Below are positions 9,435 to 16,386 of a DNA stretch of 64,000 bases, piece after piece. Below the pieces are notes generated by a model. That model worked only from the letters and a program-made list of their open reading frames with translations, searched no databases and had not been told where the DNA came from. The DNA lies in the NCBI RefSeq assembly GCF_025998535.1, contig NZ_AP024233.1, forward strand, positions 1,930,001-1,994,000, read 5' to 3'. Each line of letters opens with the position of its first letter. Position 1 is the stretch's first letter. The position numbers were made by a program, and so were the translations under genes. Origin of the DNA: Desulfolithobacter dissulfuricans. GTDB lineage: Bacteria > Desulfobacterota > Desulfobulbia > Desulfobulbales > Desulfobulbaceae.

Positions 9435-11066
9435 ATGTATTGCAACCAGTGTGAACAGACCGCCAAGGGAGTCGCCTGCACCACCATCGGTGTCTGCGGC
9501 AAGGACGAGACCGTTGCCGACCTGCAGGATCTGCTTATTCACGCCCTCACCGGCCTGGCCCTTTTTGCCAATGAAGGCCGCCAGAAAGGCATTGTCGATG
9601 AAAATACCGACCGGTTCGTCATGGAGGCCGTGTTCTCCACCCTGACCAACGTGGATTTTGATCCAGAGCGCTTCGTCAAGCTGCTCGAAAAGACCGTGGA
9701 GCTGCGCGAGGCCATGAAGGAAAAGGTCGCAGCCGCCGGCGGCAAGACCGATTTCGATCATCCGGCAGCCACCTTCACTCCGGCCGGCGACCTGGACGGC
9801 ATGGTGGAGCAGGGCAAGGAGCTCAACCTGATCCCGAGCCTGGACAGCGACGAGAACATCCGGTCCCTGAAACAGACCCTGCTCTATGGTCTCAAGGGTA
9901 TCGCCGCCTATGCCGACCACGCCTCGATCCTCGGCAAGACCGATCCCGCCGTTGCCGGTTTCATGTACGAAGCCTTGGCCGCTCTCCTGGCCGAGGGGCT
10001 CACCGTCGAGCAGTGCGTGGCCGTGGCCATGAAGGCCGGCGAGATCAACCTCAAGACCATGGAACTCCTCGACGCCGCCAATACCGGCACCTACGGCCAT
10101 CCCGTACCCACCACGGTTCCGCTTGGCCACCGCAAGGGCAAATGTATTCTTATCTCCGGCCATGACCTTCATGACCTGGAGCTGCTCCTGAAACAGACCG
10201 AAGGCAAGGGTATCGACATCTACACCCACGGCGAAATGCTCCCCTGCCACGGTTATCCCGAGCTGAAGAAATATGAACATTTCTATGGTCACTACGGGAC
10301 CGCCTGGCAGAATCAGCACAAGGAGTTCCCCAACTTCCCGGGACCGGTACTCTTTACCACCAACTGCATCCAGAAACCCCGTGACGAGTACAAGGACCGC
10401 GTCTTCACCACCGGCCTGGTCGGCTGGCCCGGATGTACCCATATCGAGGACAAGGACTTCACCCCGGTCATCGAAAAGGCCCTGGCCATGGACGGCTGGA
10501 CCGACGACGTGGACAATGGTTCGGTCATGGTCGGTTTTGCCCGCAACGCGGTACTCGGCGTTGCCGACAAGGTGATCGAAGCGGTCAAGAACAAGGACAT
10601 CCGCCATTTCTTCCTGGTGGGTGGCTGTGACGGTGCCAAGCCGGGCCGCGACTACTTCACCAAATTTGTCGAGCAGGTTCCCAGCGACTGCGTTGTTCTG
10701 ACACTGGCCTGCGGCAAATTCCGCTTCTTTGACAAGGATCTGGGTGACATCGGTGGCATTCCCAGGCTGCTCGACGTGGGCCAGTGCAACGACGCCTACT
10801 CGGCAATCCAGATCGCAGTGGCGCTTGCCAATGCCTTTGAGTGCGATGTCAACGATCTGCCCCTGTCGCTGATCATCTCCTGGTACGAGCAGAAAGCAGT
10901 AGCCATCCTCCTGACCCTGCTCTCCCTGGGAATCAAGGATATCCGGCTCGGACCCTCCCTGCCGGCCTTTATCACCCCGGCAGTACTGCAGGTGCTGGTG
11001 GATACCTTTGACCTGAAACCGGTTGCCGATAACCCCGAGGAAGACCTGAAGGCCATCCTCGGCTAG
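9435..11066 (+). CDS. hcp: hydroxylamine reductase / hybrid-cluster protein
   Basis: 543 aa with the N-terminal Cys set C3, C6, C15, C21 (MYCNQCEQTAKG... CTTIGVCGK), spacing CX2CX8CX5C, which binds the cubane Fe-S cluster. Downstream motifs such as GHDLHDLE, PCHGYPELKKY, TTNCIQ and the C-terminal LSLIISWYEQKAVAILL fit the hybrid cluster domain. Hcp reduces hydroxylamine in vitro and is thought to remove nitric oxide in vivo, in the cytoplasm. The start is well placed behind AAAGGAG. It is the first gene of a four-gene plus-strand set ending at the terminator at 13412, and its product probably receives electrons from the Fe-S proteins encoded there. Confidence 0.97.
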   Translation: MYCNQCEQTAKGVACTTIGVCGKDETVADLQDLLIHALTGLALFANEGRQKGIVDENTDRFVMEAVFSTLTNVDFDPERFVKLLEKTVELREAMKEKVAAAGGKTDFDHPAATFTPAGDLDGMVEQGKELNLIPSLDSDENIRSLKQTLLYGLKGIAAYADHASILGKTDPAVAGFMYEALAALLAEGLTVEQCVAVAMKAGEINLKTMELLDAANTGTYGHPVPTTVPLGHRKGKCILISGHDLHDLELLLKQTEGKGIDIYTHGEMLPCHGYPELKKYEHFYGHYGTAWQNQHKEFPNFPGPVLFTTNCIQKPRDEYKDRVFTTGLVGWPGCTHIEDKDFTPVIEKALAMDGWTDDVDNGSVMVGFARNAVLGVADKVIEAVKNKDIRHFFLVGGCDGAKPGRDYFTKFVEQVPSDCVVLTLACGKFRFFDKDLGDIGGIPRLLDVGQCNDAYSAIQIAVALANAFECDVNDLPLSLIISWYEQKAVAILLTLLSLGIKDIRLGPSLPAFITPAVLQVLVDTFDLKPVADNPEEDLKAILG

Positions 11067-11086
11067 AAAACGACCTCCTCCTTATT

Positions 11087-11114
11087 GCGGCCGGGCGTCC
11101 TCCTGCCCGGCCGC
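11087..11114. terminator. strong hairpin downstream of hcp
   Basis: A perfect 10-bp stem, GCGGCCGGGC / GCCCGGCCGC, with an 8-base loop sits 20 bases after the hcp stop. No clear T run follows (gccttctctc), so it may only partly terminate, or protect the hcp transcript end, leaving lower expression of the downstream genes. Confidence 0.6.
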
Positions 11115-11137
11115 GCCTTCTCTCACACGACCCACTC

Positions 11138-11830
11138 ATGACTGACAACAGCCGCCCTGACGCGACCAGGAAAACACACCTGGAGATTCCCGGATTCAAC
11201 CCGGCCATGCTCACCCTCCAGGATCTGGAGACGCTCACCGGGCTTATGCGGAAATACCAGGTCCCGGTGCTCAGGATCACCGGCGGTCAGCGGGTCCTCT
11301 TTCCGGATTTGGATCAGGAGCAATATCAGGCTCTCCGGGAGAGACTTGAGATCCCGGAACCGGCAAACCGGCCGGCCAACCGGATTCACATGGTTCAGGC
11401 CTGCCGGGGTACCCGGGGATGCCGATACGGCATGGGAGACTCCGTGGCCCTGAAAGAAAAAATCCAGACCCTGGAACTGGACGGCCCCCTGCCGGCCAAG
11501 GTCAAGGTCGGGATCTCGGGATGCCGGATGTGCTGTTGTGAGTCATGGATGCGGGATGTGGGATTGGTCAGGGAACAGAAGGGATGGCGACTGAGCTTTG
11601 GCGGTAACAGTGGTGGTCGGCCCCGAATCGGTGACCTGGTGGCCGAGCACCTGGATGAGGACCAGGTCCTTGTGCTGGTGACCAGGCTCCTCAACTTCTA
11701 CATCAGACATGCCGGACCGAGGGTACGTACCGCCCGGTTCATGGAACGGATCGGTCTTGAAGAGCTTAGGAAAAACGTGCTCGGCCGGGACTGGTGTGAA
11801 CCAGAACACCACAATTTGGAAACAAGATAA
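11138..11830 (+). CDS. nitrite/sulfite reductase-like Fe-S protein linked to hcp
   Basis: 230 aa. The N-terminal half (about residues 15-75) resembles the ferredoxin-like half-domain of nitrite/sulfite reductases (QVPVLRITGGQRVLF). Next come ACRGTRGCRYGMGDS and GISGCRMCCCESWMRD, a Cys pattern like the [4Fe-4S]-siroheme site. The protein is much shorter than true siroheme reductases, so it may be an electron-transfer or NO-handling relative. Its stop shares one base with the next start (TAATG). I cannot assign a reaction. Confidence 0.75.
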   Translation: MTDNSRPDATRKTHLEIPGFNPAMLTLQDLETLTGLMRKYQVPVLRITGGQRVLFPDLDQEQYQALRERLEIPEPANRPANRIHMVQACRGTRGCRYGMGDSVALKEKIQTLELDGPLPAKVKVGISGCRMCCCESWMRDVGLVREQKGWRLSFGGNSGGRPRIGDLVAEHLDEDQVLVLVTRLLNFYIRHAGPRVRTARFMERIGLEELRKNVLGRDWCEPEHHNLETR

Positions 11831-12564
11831 TGCAATGCCCAGGACAGGACAGCCGCTACTGGAGCGGTGAGGATGTGTTTGAAGTATCGTGCCCGAAATG
11901 CGGACATACGGTGGAGTTCTTCAAGGATGACAGCCAGCAGAAATGCCGCGGGTGCGGCCATCGGCTGCTGAACCCCAAGATCGATTTTGGCTGCGCCTCC
12001 TACTGCCCCCATGCCGAGCAGTGCCTGGGTTCCCTGCCCCCGGACCTGGTCGCCGCCCGGGGTGACCTGTTCAAAGACCGGCTGGCCATTGCCATGCGCC
12101 GGTATTTCGGCACCGATTCCCGGCGTATCAAACACGCCGAAGATGTGGCCATGTATGCCGAGGAAATCGGCCGTAACGAAGGCGGGGATATGGCCGTGAT
12201 CATGGCCTCGGCCCTGCTCCACGACATCGGCATCCGGGAGGCGGAACGTAAATTCAACTCCTCGGCCCCCAGGTATCAGCACCAGGAAGGACCGCCGGTG
12301 GCCCGGGAGCTGCTGACCGAACTCAAGGCCGATCCCGAGCTCATTGACGAGGTCTGCGACATCATCGGTCATCACCACAGTCCGCGCTCCAAGGAGAGCA
12401 TCAACTTCAAGGTACTCTACGATGCGGACCTGATCGTCAACCTGGCTGAGAAATATGCCGAGCAGCCGGTAACCAGAGAACAGTTTGCCAGGGTTCTGGA
12501 AAACTTTCTGACCGGTTCCGGCCCGGCTGTAGCCCAAAAAGCCCTGAAAAAATATATCAAATAA
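11830..12564 (+). CDS. zinc-ribbon plus HD-domain hydrolase
   Basis: 244 aa. An N-terminal zinc-ribbon-like part has CPKCGHTVEF and CRGCGHRLL (about residues 20-50), then CASYCPHAEQC. An HD domain follows with H (IKHAEDVAMYA) near residue 101, LLHDIGIREAE near residue 136, and HHHSPRS near residue 181, the metal-binding pattern of HD phosphohydrolases. The substrate is unknown; HD proteins cleave phosphoester bonds, often in nucleotides. The N-terminal Cys set may bind Zn or Fe-S. It overlaps the preceding gene by one base and belongs to the hcp cluster, suggesting a role in the nitrosative-stress response. Confidence 0.82.
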   Translation: MQCPGQDSRYWSGEDVFEVSCPKCGHTVEFFKDDSQQKCRGCGHRLLNPKIDFGCASYCPHAEQCLGSLPPDLVAARGDLFKDRLAIAMRRYFGTDSRRIKHAEDVAMYAEEIGRNEGGDMAVIMASALLHDIGIREAERKFNSSAPRYQHQEGPPVARELLTELKADPELIDEVCDIIGHHHSPRSKESINFKVLYDADLIVNLAEKYAEQPVTREQFARVLENFLTGSGPAVAQKALKKYIK

Positions 12565-12581
12565 AAAATACGCGGCCCTCT

Positions 12582-12599
12582 CCCTGAAACGTTTCAGGG
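12582..12599. promoter_or_regulatory. perfect 18-bp palindrome between hcp-cluster genes
   Basis: CCCTGAAACGTTTCAGGG is perfectly self-complementary with no spacer, in the 75-base gap before the ferredoxin-type gene. It lacks a T run and does not match the TTGA-N6-TCAA site, so it looks like a protein-binding site rather than a terminator. Confidence 0.5.
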
Positions 12600-12639
12600 G
12601 AGCGCGCAGTCAAACAGTACACAACAAAAAGGTGACATC

Positions 12640-13380
12640 ATGAAAGTAGTACGCAAAATCATTGAAATAGACGAGGAACTCTGCACAGGTTGCGGCGACT
12701 GTGTTCCCGACTGTGCCGAAGGATCGCTGCAGATCATCGACGGCAAGGCCCGGCTGGTGGGTGAGAATCTCTGCGACGGACTCGGGGCCTGCCTGGGCTC
12801 CTGTCCCACCGGCGCCCTCAGGATCGTTGAGCGCGAGGCCGAAGAGTTTGATGAGGAGGCGGTTGAAAAATACCTGGAGGAGCTGAAGAAGCAGAAAGAG
12901 CAGCCCGCAGCAGCCACTGGTGGCTGCCCCTCGAGCCAGCTCAAGACCATGCAGCCCATCAACCCATGCCAGGCTGCCAATGTCCCCCAGTCCCAGATCG
13001 GTTCGGCCCTGTCCCACTGGCCGGTCCAGATCCGGCTCATTCCGCCAACGGCGCCCTTTCTTGAAAACTGCGATCTGCTGATCGCCGCCGACTGCTGCGC
13101 CGTGTCCTATGGGGCGCTGCAGGACGATTTCGTCAAGGGACGGATCGTGATGATGGGCTGCCCCAAGTTTGATGACCAGCAGATGTATGTGGATCGCTTC
13201 ACCGAGCTGTTCCGGACCCGGAAGCTGAATACGGTCACCATCCTGATTATGGAGGTGCCCTGCTGCTCCTCCATGCTGCAGATCGTGCGCAAGGCCTATG
13301 ACGATGCCGGTGCCTCGGTGCCGGTCCGCCAGGTGGTCATCTCCACCCAGGGCCAGATCCTCGACGACCGGAGCTGGTAA
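12640..13380 (+). CDS. ferredoxin-type 2[4Fe-4S] protein of the hcp cluster
   Basis: 246 aa. The N-terminal dicluster ferredoxin domain has CTGCGDCVPDC and CDGLGACLGSCPTGAL within residues 15-60. A charged helical linker follows, then a domain with ADCCAVSYGALQDDF, GCPKFDD and VPCCSSM that resembles CO-dehydrogenase/hydrogenase-associated Fe-S proteins. It probably supplies electrons to Hcp or to the siroheme-like protein; that is inference from position. The start has AAAGGTG at good spacing. It is the last gene before the strong terminator at 13412. Confidence 0.85.
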   Translation: MKVVRKIIEIDEELCTGCGDCVPDCAEGSLQIIDGKARLVGENLCDGLGACLGSCPTGALRIVEREAEEFDEEAVEKYLEELKKQKEQPAAATGGCPSSQLKTMQPINPCQAANVPQSQIGSALSHWPVQIRLIPPTAPFLENCDLLIAADCCAVSYGALQDDFVKGRIVMMGCPKFDDQQMYVDRFTELFRTRKLNTVTILIMEVPCCSSMLQIVRKAYDDAGASVPVRQVVISTQGQILDDRSW

Positions 13381-13411
13381 ACCCAGTCTCCCGTATACGG
13401 CCTAAACTTAA

Positions 13412-13447
13412 GAGGCCGCTGCCAGGAAGGCAGCGGCCTCTTTTTTT
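13412..13447 (+). terminator. Rho-independent terminator of the hcp cluster
   Basis: A perfect 12-bp stem GAGGCCGCTGCC / GGCAGCGGCCTC, with loop AGGAA, is followed by seven T. It lies 31 bases after the preceding stop and between convergent genes. Confidence 0.95.
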
Positions 13448-13484
13448 ATTCTCTCCCGACAAGGCCCGACATCCTGCCCCGGAG

Positions 13485-15050
13485 CTACGACCCGTCCTCT
13501 TCCCCATCCGAGACAGCCAGGCAGGAAGGAAGATCCCCTTCCTGACCGGCGATATTATGGCGCCGCATGAAAAACGGGCACTTGCGGCAGTCGCGGATCT
13601 TTTCGGCGTAAGTCCCCATGACCTTGCCGGCACACAGGGTCCCGGCAACAGCCCAGCATATCCGGCCAAAATAAGGGTAGGCAGGACAGCGGAACGAGGG
13701 GTCCTTTTCCACCCCGCAGCCAAGACATTTCCAGCATGGAGTCCTGGAGTCCTCTTCCTCGGGCTGATAGGGAAAATAAAGCGACACCGTGGTGCCGCTG
13801 CCTTCGGCACTGTGCACCTTGATATAGCCTCGGTGATCCTCGAGTATTTCCCGAACAATGGTCAGGCCAAGTCCGGTTCCGGTGCCGATCCGTTTGGTGG
13901 AATAGAAAGGCTCGAAGATGAGATCGGCCTGCTTCCTGCTAATTCCGATCCCGGTATCGGTGATCGAAACCACCACCCATTCGATTTCACGGGCCTCTTC
14001 CATGTCGGTGCGAATGGTCAGGGTGCCGCCGTCGGGCATGGAATCCAGGGCATTGGAAATCAGGTTGCCGATGGCCTGTTCCACCTGGTTGGGTTCCAGG
14101 TAGACCCGGGGCAAATCATCACGGTACTGCTCCCTCACCTCCAGTTTTTTTTCGCCCCCGTACAGCCCCAGGTAAAAGGAGACCGCGTGCCTCACCACCT
14201 GGTTGATATCAGCGCGGTTCAGCTCACCGCCCTTACTGGTCACAATCAGGATATCACGGAGAATGGCCTCGAGCCGGTTGACCTCGGCGATAATGGTCTG
14301 GGCGTACTGGTATTCCCGCGATCCTTCCGGCAGCCTGGCCAGCAGGCGTTTGGAAAATCCCCCCAGGGCGGTGAGGGGATTTCGGATCTCATGGGCGACT
14401 CCGGCGGTCAGGCGCCCCAGGGCCGAGAACTTTTCGCTCTCTATCAGCTTCGCCTGCATCCGTTCCAGGTTTTCCAGGGTCTCGGAGAGCTGGGCGTTGA
14501 GCTGTTCAATTTTTTCCTTGTCTGTTTTCAGTTTTTCATGGATCAGGCCTGCCGGCAGGCCGATGAGATAGAGAAAGATGATTCGCACCCCGATGGCGGT
14601 CCAGTGAATTTGACCAAGAAAGGGCAGGACATTAAGCAGATAGAGCCCGGCGGCCAGAGTGGTGACAAACAGACCGAAAACCCGGCCGAAGTAGAGGGTG
14701 TGCAGCACGACCAGGAGATAATAACCGAGAAAAAAACTGTTATCGACCCGGTTCTCGAGCCTGACCAGGTAGTAGACAAAAATCAGATCAAAGACAAGAG
14801 AGAGGACATATATCTGGCGGATGCGATCGGCCCGGCAAAAGATAAGCCCGTAGAGGACACCGCTGTAGATGATAAAGATGAAAAGTGCAATGAAGTAGCC
14901 CCGTGACTCGACGACCGAAACCGGAGCAAAAAGCAGCCAGGCGGAACTGCCAACGATGGTGGCCAGTCTCAGGACAAAAAAGAGCCTGTCGCTGAAGGTA
15001 AAAAGCTGCTCGAATCGCTGTCGACAGTTTTTCAGCAAGGAAAAGGGCAT
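13485..15050 (-). CDS. membrane sensor histidine kinase with C-terminal Cys/Trp cluster
   Basis: 521 aa. Residues 20-175 hold about six hydrophobic segments with only short external loops, then a coiled coil (about 175-210). HisKA has GVAHEIRNP with His220, followed by the ATPase domain with NLISNALDSMP, DTGIGIS and GTGLGLTIV. After residue 440 comes an extra Cys-rich tail: CWKCLGCG, CPAYPY, CWAVAGTLCAG and DCRKCPFF, a pattern I know as a two-CW domain. It may bind a metal or Fe-S cluster and make kinase output redox-sensitive; that is inference. A similar cluster occurs in the chemoreceptor at 54795-56942. No response regulator is adjacent. Confidence 0.9.
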   Translation of the reverse strand: MPFSLLKNCRQRFEQLFTFSDRLFFVLRLATIVGSSAWLLFAPVSVVESRGYFIALFIFIIYSGVLYGLIFCRADRIRQIYVLSLVFDLIFVYYLVRLENRVDNSFFLGYYLLVVLHTLYFGRVFGLFVTTLAAGLYLLNVLPFLGQIHWTAIGVRIIFLYLIGLPAGLIHEKLKTDKEKIEQLNAQLSETLENLERMQAKLIESEKFSALGRLTAGVAHEIRNPLTALGGFSKRLLARLPEGSREYQYAQTIIAEVNRLEAILRDILIVTSKGGELNRADINQVVRHAVSFYLGLYGGEKKLEVREQYRDDLPRVYLEPNQVEQAIGNLISNALDSMPDGGTLTIRTDMEEAREIEWVVVSITDTGIGISRKQADLIFEPFYSTKRIGTGTGLGLTIVREILEDHRGYIKVHSAEGSGTTVSLYFPYQPEEEDSRTPCWKCLGCGVEKDPSFRCPAYPYFGRICWAVAGTLCAGKVMGTYAEKIRDCRKCPFFMRRHNIAGQEGDLPSCLAVSDGEEDGS

Positions 15051-15200
15051 GGAAACACCGGCGTTGGTCGTTGATCCTGATTCCGTGGGCCGGGAGGCAT
15101 ACCTCCTGATTCCACGGACAGCCTTCCTCTGGGTTATGTACTCGAGTACTTGAGAGCCGGCAACAACACCAAGCTTCAGGATACCGCTCTTTCCACGTTA

Positions 15201-15404
15201 TCAGGCTGATCTTTGCCGGATGAACCAGATACCGGTGAGGCAGATCACGATGCCTGCCCCTGCCACCACATATCTGGCTCCGGTTACGTCGATGGCAAAC
15301 AGGGCCTTGAGCACCAGCAAAAGGCCGACGATAATAAGGAGCCAATCCACACAGACACTGATCCAATGGAGCATTTTTCGGAACCATAAAACCAGGTGCG
15401 CCAT
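15201..15404 (-). CDS. small two-helix membrane protein
   Basis: 67 aa with two hydrophobic segments (about residues 18-36 and 43-62) separated by a short loop, and basic residues at both ends. No family is recognised. Its ATG overlaps the stop of the 47-codon frame upstream (TGATG), which supports both being real and translationally coupled. It lies upstream of the kinase gene on the same strand, with a 150-base gap. Confidence 0.55.
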   Translation of the reverse strand: MAHLVLWFRKMLHWISVCVDWLLIIVGLLLVLKALFAIDVTGARYVVAGAGIVICLTGIWFIRQRSA

Positions 15405-15547
15405 CAGGTCTTCACCACCGTATAGCTCACGCCACCGGATTCTACCTTTTTTTCCACTATCCGGCCGTCGTTCAAGACAATGACGCGGTCCATACGTCCG
15501 GCCGTGTCCGGGTCGACAATAAATCGCAATATATCACCCTGATGCAT
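15404..15547 (-). CDS. 47-aa small protein coupled to the small membrane protein
   Basis: The minus-strand frame from ATG at 15547 starts MHQGDILRFIVDPDTAGRMD and ends GGVSYTVVKT. Composition is protein-like (alternating hydrophobic residues, VIVLNDGRIVEKK, suggesting a small beta-barrel). Its stop shares TGATG with the next gene. The ribosome-binding site is weak. No family is recognised. Confidence 0.5.
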   Translation of the reverse strand: MHQGDILRFIVDPDTAGRMDRVIVLNDGRIVEKKVESGGVSYTVVKT

Positions 15548-15708
15548 GGAGCGAAGACGTAACCTTACGTCTCTGTATCCTCGTCAGCAGTCACCCCGAT
15601 AGTCAAATCTCCGCCTCTCCCCCACCACGATGTAGATTCCTCATTTGAGTAGATTTTCACTGAAGCTCTATGGTACAATGAACCAGACCAAAACAAAAGA
15701 GGTGATCC

Positions 15709-15882
15709 ATGACCCAGAAGAAAGAAACCTGTGAAGTCTGCGGCAAAACCACGACCACCGGCCTGACAAAATGCAAGGGATGCGCACGCATGTACTGTAC
15801 AAAATGCCAGAGCCCCTCGACCAGTCAGGACTTCTGCCGGGAATGCGTCGCCATGGAAGGAGTGGTCTCCAAGGAAGACTGA
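15709..15882 (+). CDS. 57-aa zinc-finger-like protein
   Basis: The ATG at 15709 sits behind AGAGGTG. The protein has eight Cys in pairs: CEVC, CKGC, CTKC and CREC, with spacing suited to two zinc sites in a B-box or RING-like fold. Residues between are polar and the tail is acidic. A single-zinc-knuckle role in protein or nucleic-acid contact is possible; I cannot be more specific. It converges with creA, 21 bases downstream. Confidence 0.7.
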   Translation: MTQKKETCEVCGKTTTTGLTKCKGCARMYCTKCQSPSTSQDFCRECVAMEGVVSKED

Positions 15883-15903
15883 TCCCGCAGCCGGGATATC
15901 GAC

Positions 15904-16386
15904 CTATTTCTGCCACGGCAGAACGACAATCGTTGAAATGGAATTTTTCGGCGAACCGTCAATCAGTTTGTCGCTATAGGTCAGGTAGACCAGGGTATTG
16001 CGTTTTTTATCATAAAAACGGACCACCTGCAGTTTTTTAAACAGCAGCGAGGTGGATTTCCTGAACACCCGTTTCCCATCGGCCCTGCCACTGGCCACCT
16101 CCGGCGGCAGGATGATAGGCCCTGTCTGCCTGCAGGCCAGCGAAGCATCGGATCTGTCTTCTGCCACCCCGAGGCTGCCCCGGATACCGCCGGTCTTGGC
16201 CCGGCTGACATAACAGGTTGCGCCGGGTATATCGGGATCGTCAAAGGCTTCGATGACGATCTTGTCATTGGCCCCCACCAGCTTGAAAGTGGTGGAGACC
16301 TCACCGATCTTCTCTGCCGCCGCCGGCCAGGTTGCCAGCAACACCATAACGATCGCTACCACCAGGCCCAGGCAGCTTTTTCTCAT
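15904..16386 (-). CDS. creA: CreA-family periplasmic protein
   Basis: 160 aa with a clear signal peptide (about residues 1-24, ending PAAA). The CreA pattern follows: EKIGEVSTTFKLVGANDKIVIEAFDDP, a Cys in GATCYVSRAK, a second in SLACRQTGP, and RFYDKKRNTLVYLTYSDKL. Two Cys suggest a disulfide in the periplasm. The function of CreA is not established. The start overlaps the leuA stop (ATGA), so it is read from the leuA transcript, an unexpected partner for leucine biosynthesis. Confidence 0.93.
   Translation of the reverse strand: MRKSCLGLVVAIVMVLLATWPAAAEKIGEVSTTFKLVGANDKIVIEAFDDPDIPGATCYVSRAKTGGIRGSLGVAEDRSDASLACRQTGPIILPPEVASGRADGKRVFRKSTSLLFKKLQVVRFYDKKRNTLVYLTYSDKLIDGSPKNSISTIVVLPWQK

Noticed and set aside
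15884-15900. Short hairpin ATCCCG/CGGGAT between the zinc-finger gene and creA as terminator
   Set aside because: Only about six base pairs and no T run on either side; too weak to list.
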